This document shows, piece by piece, positions 1-5,327 of a stretch of 6,999 nucleotides of DNA (positions are counted from its first letter, which is position 1; the number at the start of each line of letters is the position of its first letter). The notes below the pieces were generated by a model that was given only the letters and a program-made list of their open reading frames with translations, had not been told where the DNA came from and did no database searches. The DNA is from Caldifarciminota bacterium (GTDB lineage Bacteria; Hydrothermota; Hydrothermia; B15-G9; WFZT01). The position numbers and the translations under genes were made by a program. The stretch spans positions 1 to 6,999 of the forward strand of contig JALSOD010000286.1 in the NCBI GenBank assembly GCA_026986655.1, given 5' to 3'.

Positions 1-22
1 GGGCCTGCGGCCCGCCGCCCCC
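1..22. other. GC-rich window head with small inverted repeat
   Basis: Twenty-one of the first 22 bases are G or C, whereas the sequence right after is strongly AT-rich. Bases 1-13 form a perfect inverted repeat, GGGCC-TGC-GGCCC (5-bp stem, 3-base loop), followed by a C-rich stretch and then CTCTGTTTA. It could be the stem of a terminator of an upstream gene, the end of an upstream gene, or an artefact at a contig edge. One frame stays open from base 1 to a TAA at 61-63, but 20 codons are too few to call a gene. Confidence 0.35.
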
Positions 23-26
23 TCTG

Positions 27-55
27 TTTACAATTTGAGATTATTGTGTTAAACT
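27..55 (+). promoter_or_regulatory. putative sigma70-type promoter of the nuo operon
   Basis: TTTACA (27-32) matches the -35 consensus at five of six positions. After a 17-base spacer, TAAACT (50-55) matches the -10 consensus at four of six. Transcription would start near base 62, giving a leader of about 20 bases that contains the nuoG ribosome binding site (AGGTGAGG, 71-78). If real, nuoG is the first gene of the operon. The evidence is consensus match and position only. Confidence 0.4.
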
Positions 56-83
56 TAGCCTAAATTTTCCAGGTGAGGAGAAA

Positions 84-2636
84 ATGCCAAAGTTTATTCT
101 TAATGGTAAAGAGGTTGAATTTAAACCAGGAGAAACGATCCTCCAGGTAGCCTGGAGATTAGGTGTTAAAATTCCGGTTTTTTGCTATCATCCCCATCTC
201 CCTGTTTATGCAGGATGTAGAATGTGTCTTGTGGAGGTTGAACTTCGTGGACGTAAAGGGCTTCTCCCTTCATGTGCAACACAGGTTGCTGAAGGCATGG
301 TTGTGAATACCGAGACAGATGAAGTTCGTCAAGCCAGGAAGAGTCAGCTTGAATTTCTGCTTCTTAATCACCCACTTGAATGTCCTACGTGTGATGCTGG
401 TGGAGAATGCGATCTCCAGAATCTTACATTCTTCCTTGGTCCTGCAGAATCTCGATACACTTTTAAAAAACACGAGAAAGAACTGGTGGAGGCACATCCT
501 TATCTGAAACTCTATCCCAATCGTTGCATCCTGTGTAACAGGTGTGTGAGTTTCTATCAGGAAATTTCTGCGAATGATGATTGGGGTATGTTCGGTCGTG
601 GACACAATATGAGAGTTGGTCCATACAGGGACAAAATCCTTGATAGCGAATTCTCAGGCAATATGATTGAAGTTTGCCCACTTGGTGCTATCACCGGGCG
701 AGATTATAGATTTAAATCAAGGCCATGGGAGCATAAGGTTTTTAACAGTATTTCACCACACGATTCCATTGGGGCAAATATTAAAGTCTATGCACGTGTT
801 GGGGGGAAATATTCGAGGGGATATATAATTGAGGGTGGTGTAAGGGGAGAAAATCACGAGATTCTCCGTGTTAATATGAGACCCAACTATGATGTAAATG
901 ATCCCTGGATTGATGATAGGACCAGATTTATTCATAGCTACGTAAATTCATCTGAAAGGATCACGGAGCCTCTAATTAAAAGAGAGGGAGAATTCAAAGA
1001 AGTTGTCTGGGATGAAGTTATTTCGCATGTCTCTGGTAAATTAGCTGAGATTAAGGAGAAATATGGATCCGAGGCAATAGCAGGTATCGCTGGAGGGAGG
1101 GGGTCTAACGAATCAGCGTTTTTCTTTGCCAAACTATTAAAAGATACGATTGGGACTAAGAATGTCGACTTTCGGATACCAAGGAGAGATTTTGAACAGG
1201 GAGATCCACTCTATGAGGTCCTTGGAAGTTCAGCCTCGACGGCAAAATTGAACGATATCTATAATGCAAAAAATATCGTTGTTTTTGGTACTGAAATTAA
1301 GGAAACGCACCCGCTTGTCGGATTAAAACTCGTAAAAGCCAGAAAGAGTGGCGCCAGGGTTTATTATCTTGGAAAATGGTCAAGTAAGGCGGAGAGGAGA
1401 TGGGCATCTCGTATATACAACTATAATATAAACGGGGAGGTAGAAGCAGCTCTATCTATCCTTAAGATTGCTGGCTTGAAGAAAGAGATCCAGATTGAAG
1501 GGCTTGATAAAGTTTCGCTTGAAACTTTATTAGAACTTGCAGGACTTGAGAAGGAATATATTGAAGAATTGGTGAAAGAAGGGAGTCTATTTATATTTGA
1601 CGACAATCTCCCTTATGATGTTCAAAAGGCTCTTTCGTATGCATCCACTTTGTTGGATGGAAAGATTTTAGTTTTGAGAAACGCTCCAAACGGTCAGGGA
1701 TTTATCGACATGGGAGTTTCTCCGGTTTTATCCAATGGTCAATCACTGGAAGCCGAGAAGGGATTATCTACCTATGGGATTTTAAAGGCTGCGCGTGAAG
1801 GTAAGATTAAAGCTCTCTTACTCTACAATATTGATCCCATAGTCGAATTCCCGGCAAGAGATGAAGTGCTTGAAGCGATTAAAAGTGTTGATTTCATAGT
1901 AGTTTTTGATTCTTTCTGGAGTGAAGTTACGGGTTACGCTGATGTTGTGATGCCTCTGACGCTTAGTTTTGAAGAAGATGGAAGTTACACGAATACAGAG
2001 GGAAGGGTTCAATGGGCTGAAAAGGCAATCCCGGTTTACGGTATGGCAAGAGAAGCCTGGCGGATTTTCGCCAGTATCGTGGGCTATATTACTGGAGAAA
2101 ATAGAGTAAACGATGTAAAAGATGTGACGGAAATGATTATCAACTCCATTGAGCCTTACAAGAAATTGAAATTTCCGTTAGAAAGTAAATTTAAAGAACC
2201 ATATCCTGATAATATCCCTTCATTACACAATATTAAAACTGTTTATAAATATCCCACAGCCGAGTACAAATTGAGACCGAGAGAGGTTTCATTTAAATAC
2301 GAGACCGGTGAAAAGATCACCGACGGTTATGTGCTTGTGATGTCATATCATCTTTATAAAACCGTTTATACTTTAAGAACTGAGGATGCGGCACCACTTG
2401 TGCCATTGAAAGTGGTGGAAATGAATCCTCTGACTATCAGACAAGAAGGTATTGAGGATGAGGCAATTTTAATTGGTCCGAGGAATGAGGAGTATGAGGT
2501 TAAAGTTATGCCCAACAGAAATTTGCCCAAAGGTGTTGTGAGAGTGTTTTATCCGTTTCTTGATTACGATTTGAATAGTTTACTTGACTACAACGGATTT
2601 GGACACGTTAGAATTGCACAGGCTGTTAGGAGGTAG
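84..2636 (+). CDS. nuoG: NADH-quinone oxidoreductase subunit G (complex I, 75-kDa type)
   Basis: This is the large iron-sulfur subunit of the complex I peripheral arm; it passes electrons from the NADH module (NuoEF) towards NuoI and quinone on the cytoplasmic side. The 850 residues are in the family's normal range. The N-terminal ferredoxin-like domain carries the 2Fe-2S (N1b) ligands C34, C45, C48 and C64. N3 follows as H96-x3-C100-x2-C103-x5-C109. N4 is C148-x2-C151-x2-C154 with C198 before Pro. The remainder (about 215-850) is the molybdopterin-oxidoreductase-like domain, which in complex I holds no known Mo cofactor. The positions of the four N7 cysteines are S224, D227, A231 and D277, so N7 should be absent, as in mitochondrial NDUFS1. 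ATG 84 is preceded by AGGTGAGG with 5-base spacing and begins directly with the ferredoxin fold. nuoI starts 2 bases after the stop. A formate dehydrogenase or NAD-hydrogenase subunit is less likely given the nuoI-B-D neighbours. Confidence 0.96.
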   Translation: MPKFILNGKEVEFKPGETILQVAWRLGVKIPVFCYHPHLPVYAGCRMCLVEVELRGRKGLLPSCATQVAEGMVVNTETDEVRQARKSQLEFLLLNHPLECPTCDAGGECDLQNLTFFLGPAESRYTFKKHEKELVEAHPYLKLYPNRCILCNRCVSFYQEISANDDWGMFGRGHNMRVGPYRDKILDSEFSGNMIEVCPLGAITGRDYRFKSRPWEHKVFNSISPHDSIGANIKVYARVGGKYSRGYIIEGGVRGENHEILRVNMRPNYDVNDPWIDDRTRFIHSYVNSSERITEPLIKREGEFKEVVWDEVISHVSGKLAEIKEKYGSEAIAGIAGGRGSNESAFFFAKLLKDTIGTKNVDFRIPRRDFEQGDPLYEVLGSSASTAKLNDIYNAKNIVVFGTEIKETHPLVGLKLVKARKSGARVYYLGKWSSKAERRWASRIYNYNINGEVEAALSILKIAGLKKEIQIEGLDKVSLETLLELAGLEKEYIEELVKEGSLFIFDDNLPYDVQKALSYASTLLDGKILVLRNAPNGQGFIDMGVSPVLSNGQSLEAEKGLSTYGILKAAREGKIKALLLYNIDPIVEFPARDEVLEAIKSVDFIVVFDSFWSEVTGYADVVMPLTLSFEEDGSYTNTEGRVQWAEKAIPVYGMAREAWRIFASIVGYITGENRVNDVKDVTEMIINSIEPYKKLKFPLESKFKEPYPDNIPSLHNIKTVYKYPTAEYKLRPREVSFKYETGEKITDGYVLVMSYHLYKTVYTLRTEDAAPLVPLKVVEMNPLTIRQEGIEDEAILIGPRNEEYEVKVMPNRNLPKGVVRVFYPFLDYDLNSLLDYNGFGHVRIAQAVRR

Positions 2637-2638
2637 AG

Positions 2639-3196
2639 ATGATAGGACCGCTAATTAAAGGGCTTTCTATAACTTTTAAGTACATTTTTAAGAAGAAATT
2701 CACCGTTCAATATCCAGAGGAGAGAAGGGAGTTACCACCTCGTGCAAAATGGCTTCATATCTTGCAGAGACATGAAGATGGAACAGAGAGATGTGTCGCC
2801 TGTATGCTTTGTGCTTCTGCCTGCCCCACGGAGGCGATTTACATTGTAGGAGAAGAAAATGACCTCAATAATCCAATTTCACATGGAGAAAGATACGCTA
2901 AAGTGTGGGACCTCGATCTTGGAAGATGCATGTTTTGTGGGTACTGTGTTGAAGCATGTCCTGAAGAGGCACTCGCAATGACCGATGAGTATGAACTGGC
3001 TGTTCCTACAAAGAAAGACCTTGTACTGCATAAGGAAGATTTACTTGTACCCCCCGGCACTCCTCCAATTCATACGTGGCTTGGTTTCTATAGAGAGGAA
3101 CCTGTTGAAGCCTCGCCCGTGTCAAGAGCACGTGAATTGCATATCGAATTCGAGGAGTATCTGAAAAGGAGAGGGCCCAAGGAGGATGAGATATGA
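2639..3196 (+). CDS. nuoI: NADH-quinone oxidoreductase subunit I (2x[4Fe-4S])
   Basis: This 185-residue ferredoxin-type subunit bridges NuoG and NuoB in the peripheral arm and carries clusters N6a and N6b. Two classic binding motifs are visible: C52-x2-C55-x2-C58-x3-C62-P and C97-x2-C100-x2-C103-x3-C107-P. Between them lies the family-typical NPISHGERYAKVWD segment. The N-terminus (residues 1-20) is a short amphipathic/hydrophobic helix like that which anchors NuoI near the membrane domain. Length and motif layout resemble Thermus Nqo9 (recalled, not aligned). ATG 2639 has an AGGAGGT ribosome binding site at 2628-2634 embedded in the end of nuoG. The stop overlaps the nuoB start by ATGA, so translation is probably coupled. 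Confidence 0.96.
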   Translation: MIGPLIKGLSITFKYIFKKKFTVQYPEERRELPPRAKWLHILQRHEDGTERCVACMLCASACPTEAIYIVGEENDLNNPISHGERYAKVWDLDLGRCMFCGYCVEACPEEALAMTDEYELAVPTKKDLVLHKEDLLVPPGTPPIHTWLGFYREEPVEASPVSRARELHIEFEEYLKRRGPKEDEI

Positions 3197-3726
3197 TCCG
3201 TCTTGAGAAGAGGGGAAAAGACCCATTCATAATTTACGGTAGAGAAAAATCTATTGAGGAGCAATTGAGGAGGAATATCTTAATTACTACTGTTGATACC
3301 ATGTTGAAGTGGTCAAGGAGGAACTCTTTATGGCCCTTACCACTTGGTCTTGCCTGTTGTGCAATTGAGATGATGGGAGCCTTTTTCTCAAGATATGATA
3401 TGGCGAGGTTTGGATTTGAAGTATTTAGATTTTCTCCAAGACAGGCTGATTTGATGATTGTGGCTGGCACTGTAACGAAGAAAATGGCCCCAATTGTTAA
3501 AAGACTCTATGATCAAATGTCAGAGCCCAAATGGGTAATTGCCATGGGGGCATGTGCGATGGCCGGCGGTCCTTATAATTCTTATGCTGTTGTTCAGGGA
3601 GTCGATAATCTTGTGCCTGTTGATGTTTATGTACCTGGATGTCCTCCAAGACCGGAATCTCTCATATATGGTATTATGAAATTAAGAGAAAAGATTAAAT
3701 ATGAGAGGGAGGCAAAGATTTTATGA
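3193..3726 (+). CDS. nuoB: NADH-quinone oxidoreductase subunit B (N2 cluster, PSST)
   Basis: This 177-residue subunit holds N2, the last [4Fe-4S] cluster, which reduces quinone in the cavity formed with NuoD. The N2 ligands are all visible: the tandem cysteines C55-C56 in GLACCAIEMM, C121 in MGACAMAGG, and C150 in VPGCPPRPE. The family landmarks RYDMARFGFE and SPRQADLMIVAGTV are also intact. ATG 3193 overlaps the nuoI stop (ATGA) and has GGAGG at 3181-3185 with a 7-base spacer. The C-terminus overlaps nuoD in the same way. The family is shared with the small subunits of membrane-bound NiFe hydrogenases, but the tandem cysteine pair and the complex-I-type NuoD partner identify it as NuoB. Confidence 0.97.
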   Translation: MIRLEKRGKDPFIIYGREKSIEEQLRRNILITTVDTMLKWSRRNSLWPLPLGLACCAIEMMGAFFSRYDMARFGFEVFRFSPRQADLMIVAGTVTKKMAPIVKRLYDQMSEPKWVIAMGACAMAGGPYNSYAVVQGVDNLVPVDVYVPGCPPRPESLIYGIMKLREKIKYEREAKIL

Positions 3727-4922
3727 AACAGGATTTTGAGAAGGAAACAGGAGTTAAGACTGATGTAATCGAGCTCAATATGGGGCCTCAGCATCCATCA
3801 ACACACGGTGTTATGCGTATTGTGCTGGAGCTTGATGGTGAGGTAATAGTAAAAGCAAAACCTGTGATAGGATATTTACACCGTGGCACGGAAAAAATTG
3901 CAGAGCACAGGGCATACTATCAGGTAGTCCCATATACCGATAGACTTGACTACCTTGCGCCCATGTCTAATGAGCTCGGTTATGTAATGGCCGTCGAGAA
4001 ACTCCTTGGAATTGAAGTTCCCATAAGAGCCCAATTTCTGAGAGTAATACTTGCAGAGCTTGCAAGAATTGCTTCCCATCTTGTCTGGCTTGGATCTAAT
4101 GCAAATGATATTGGAGCAGTTACAGTTTTTCTTTACGCATTTAGAGAAAGGGAGAAAATTTACGATTTATTGGAGGCTGTTTCTGGTCAAAGGATGAATA
4201 ATGCATTCCTTAAAATTGGTGGTTTGATGGGTGACGTTCCCGAGGGATGGATTGATGAAGTCAAAAAGTTTATAAAGCAATTCCCGGAAAAATTAAAAGA
4301 TCCAGATGGATTGTTAACGAAAAATAAAATCTGGAAAGAGAGAACCGAGGGTATCGGAGTAATTCCCAGGGATCTTGCTATAGATCTCTCCCTTACCGGA
4401 CCTCCCTTGAGAGCATCAGGGGTTAAAAGGGATCTGAGAAAAGATACCCCTTATCTGGTGTATGATCAGTTTGACTTTGATGTGCCTGTGGAAACAGCAG
4501 GCGATGTTTATGCAAGGTACCTTGTCAGAATGGAGGAGATGAGACAGTCTGTGAGAATTATCGAGCAGGCAATTGAAAAATTGCCGGGGGGACCGGTCTT
4601 GATAGATAACTATAAGATAGTTCCTCCACCCAAAGATAAGGTTTACAGGGATATACCAGAATTGATTCATCACTTTAAGTTAATATCTGAAGGATTCCAT
4701 CCTCCGAAAGGTGAGGTTTATTTTGCCGTAGAAGCTCCTAAAGGTGAGTTAGGATACTACATTGTATCCAATGGTTCTAATAAGCCCTACAGGTTAAGAA
4801 TAAGGCCACCTTCATTTGTCAACCTTCAGGCACTTGAATATATACTCCCCGGTCATTTAATAGCAGATGCAGTGGCTATAATAGGAAGTCTCGACCCGGT
4901 GTTTGGAGAGGTCGATAGATGA
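3723..4922 (+). CDS. nuoD: NADH-quinone oxidoreductase subunit D (49-kDa, quinone site)
   Basis: The 399-residue protein forms the quinone-reduction cavity together with NuoB. The signature MGPQHPSTHGV lies at residues 20-30. H28 and Y77 (in RLDYLAPMSNE) correspond by a constant offset of 10 to Thermus His38 and Tyr87, which contact the quinone headgroup; D129 in NANDIG matches the Asp139 partner. The C-terminus ends in the canonical LDPVFGEVDR, so the gene is complete. It lacks the two CxxC nickel-binding motifs of hydrogenase large subunits. There is no NuoC (30-kDa) domain fused to its N-terminus. ATG 3723 overlaps the nuoB stop by ATGA, with GAGGGAGG at 3705-3712 and a 10-base spacer. Its own stop overlaps another ATG at 4919. 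Confidence 0.97.
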   Translation: MKQDFEKETGVKTDVIELNMGPQHPSTHGVMRIVLELDGEVIVKAKPVIGYLHRGTEKIAEHRAYYQVVPYTDRLDYLAPMSNELGYVMAVEKLLGIEVPIRAQFLRVILAELARIASHLVWLGSNANDIGAVTVFLYAFREREKIYDLLEAVSGQRMNNAFLKIGGLMGDVPEGWIDEVKKFIKQFPEKLKDPDGLLTKNKIWKERTEGIGVIPRDLAIDLSLTGPPLRASGVKRDLRKDTPYLVYDQFDFDVPVETAGDVYARYLVRMEEMRQSVRIIEQAIEKLPGGPVLIDNYKIVPPPKDKVYRDIPELIHHFKLISEGFHPPKGEVYFAVEAPKGELGYYIVSNGSNKPYRLRIRPPSFVNLQALEYILPGHLIADAVAIIGSLDPVFGEVDR

Positions 4923-4966
4923 ACCTCCCAAATTGGGAATTTATCAAAATATGCGGAATCTCTTGA
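4919..4966 (+). pseudogene. 15-codon coupled stub after nuoD, possible lost nuoH start
   Basis: An ATG at 4919 overlaps the nuoD stop as ATGA, the same junction used at nuoI/nuoB and nuoB/nuoD, and GGAGAGG (4905-4911) precedes it with a 7-base spacer. The frame reads MNLPNWEFIKICGIS and ends at TGA 4964-4966. In many complex I operons nuoH follows nuoD, and a short polar start leading into a hydrophobic stretch would suit NuoH. Fifteen residues cannot prove this. All three + frames after 4966 are full of stops, so no downstream remainder of a membrane subunit is visible. It may be the 5' tip of a truncated gene or a chance coupled mini-ORF. Confidence 0.4.
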
Positions 4967-4992
4967 CATTTTAGAATCATTTAAAATAAAAT
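4963..4992 (+). promoter_or_regulatory. putative sigma70-type promoter downstream of nuoD
   Basis: TTGACA (4963-4968) is a perfect -35 hexamer. After an 18-base spacer, TAAAAT (4987-4992) matches the -10 consensus at five of six positions. It sits at the end of the 15-codon stub and points towards the TSP3-repeat gene, about 330 bases upstream of its start. Support is consensus match and location in AT-rich noncoding DNA. Confidence 0.45.
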
Positions 4993-5049
4993 TCGAAAAC
5001 AGATTGGTTTAATAATAAGTTTTGAAATGAAGGTGTCTTTTTAGAAAAG

Positions 5050-5078
5050 TTGACATGATGAGAGGGTATGAGTAAAAT
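5050..5078 (+). promoter_or_regulatory. strong putative promoter upstream of the TSP3-repeat gene
   Basis: TTGACA (5050-5055), a perfect -35 element, is followed after exactly 17 bases by TAAAAT (5073-5078), a five-of-six -10 element. Transcription would begin near 5085, just ahead of the AAGGAG at 5091-5096. That would give a leader of roughly 235 bases before the TSP3-repeat gene. This is the best promoter match in the window. Confidence 0.55.
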
Positions 5079-5103
5079 AAATTGCACAAAAAGGAGAAAA
5101 ATT

Positions 5104-5220
5104 GTGGGAAAGAGTGTAGTTTGTACCCTTCCAGAAAGATTTGACAATAGTCACAATTGTTATTTCCTTACATTGTCATCAAAATGTGTAAACAGTCATG
5201 TAAACAGGAGGCTTAGGTAA
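5104..5220 (+). CDS. candidate small ORF 1, 38 codons, unknown function
   Basis: GTG 5104 is preceded by AAGGAG (5091-5096) with a 7-base spacer, about 20 bases downstream of the predicted transcription start from the 5050-5078 promoter. The frame ends at TAA 5218-5220, which overlaps the next ATG as TAATG. An in-frame ATG at 5068 would give 50 codons, but its GAGAGGG is only one base away and it lies upstream of the expected transcript start, so GTG is preferred. The peptide is basic and contains several cysteines (for example VGKSVVCTLPERF at its start) with no family resemblance. It could be a leader peptide or chance. The frame overlaps the inverted and direct repeats, which argues for a regulatory rather than a protein role. 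Confidence 0.25.
   Translation: MGKSVVCTLPERFDNSHNCYFLTLSSKCVNSHVNRRLR
5142..5178. repeat. 7-bp inverted repeat, possible operator or RNA stem
   Basis: TGACAAT (5142-5148) and ATTGTCA (5172-5178) are perfect inverted copies separated by 23 bases. Inside lies the 8-base palindrome ACAATTGT (5153-5160). The arrangement could be a transcription factor site or a weak RNA hairpin in the leader of the downstream gene. The first arm overlaps a third TTGACA (5141-5146) that has no matching -10 element. Confidence 0.35.
5187..5207 (+). repeat. tandem direct repeat TGTAAACAG, 12-base period
   Basis: TGTAAACAG occurs at 5187-5195 and again at 5199-5207, with the intervening bases TCA. The 12-base period is close to one helical turn, as for paired binding sites of a regulator, but a small tandem duplication is equally possible. 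The second copy leads directly into the AGGAGG (5206-5211) that would serve the ATG at 5220. Confidence 0.4.
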
Positions 5221-5327
5221 TGGAGAGATTTACCCGGTTTATACTTAAAACATTGGCAGTAAAGTATTCTTTTGTGTTTTCAACAGTGTTTAACAATTTA
5301 GAAAAAAGGAGGTTATTCAATGGGTAA
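5220..5327 (+). CDS. candidate small ORF 2, 35 codons, coupled to TSP3-repeat gene
   Basis: ATG 5220 has a near-ideal AGGAGG (5206-5211) with an 8-base spacer and overlaps the stop of the preceding small ORF as TAATG. The frame starts MERFTRFILKTLAVKYSFVF, continues to a basic tail, and stops at TAA 5325-5327, overlapping the start of the TSP3-repeat gene (5320) by 8 bases. The middle is moderately hydrophobic with flanking positive charges, so a small membrane-associated peptide or a leader that couples translation to the next gene is conceivable. No homology is recognised. The good ribosome binding site and the overlap are the only support, and the 3' end is constrained by the next gene's ribosome binding site. 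Confidence 0.35.
   Translation: MERFTRFILKTLAVKYSFVFSTVFNNLEKRRLFNG

Larger units (their letters stand above)
4967..5319 (+). other. 353-base region without a confident gene
   Basis: No ORF here has recognisable homology, and no tRNA, rRNA or CRISPR structure is visible. The first 100 bases are very AT-rich with stops in every + frame. The region contains the rest of one promoter-like pair and all of a second, an inverted repeat, a tandem direct repeat and two small candidate ORFs, each listed separately. No convincing rho-independent terminator follows nuoD: CCCAAATTGGG at 4927-4937 could form only a very short stem and has no U-run, and CTTTT-TAG-AAAAG at 5037-5049 is all A/T in its stem apart from the end pair. 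It is probably the long 5' regulatory region of the TSP3-repeat gene. Confidence 0.6.

Noticed and set aside
270..605. 111-codon minus-strand open frame within nuoG
   Set aside because: It lies opposite the conserved iron-sulfur motifs of nuoG; the + frame is clearly the real gene.
3723..4922. Possible NiFe-hydrogenase large subunit
   Set aside because: The N- and C-terminal CxxC nickel ligands are missing, while the complex I quinone-site residues H28, Y77 and D129 are present.
4927..4946. CCCAAATTGGG as a terminator after nuoD
   Set aside because: The stem is at most 4-5 pairs with a 1-3 base loop, and the following bases are mixed A/T without a U-run, so termination is unlikely.
4964..4966. 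TGA as selenocysteine or a readthrough codon extending the 15-codon stub
   Set aside because: Stops (TAG, TAA) follow within a few codons in all frames and no SECIS-like stem is visible, so readthrough would gain nothing.
5085..5319. Riboswitch in the TSP3 gene leader
   Set aside because: No recognisable conserved core of a known riboswitch class was seen; only short, weak stems are present.
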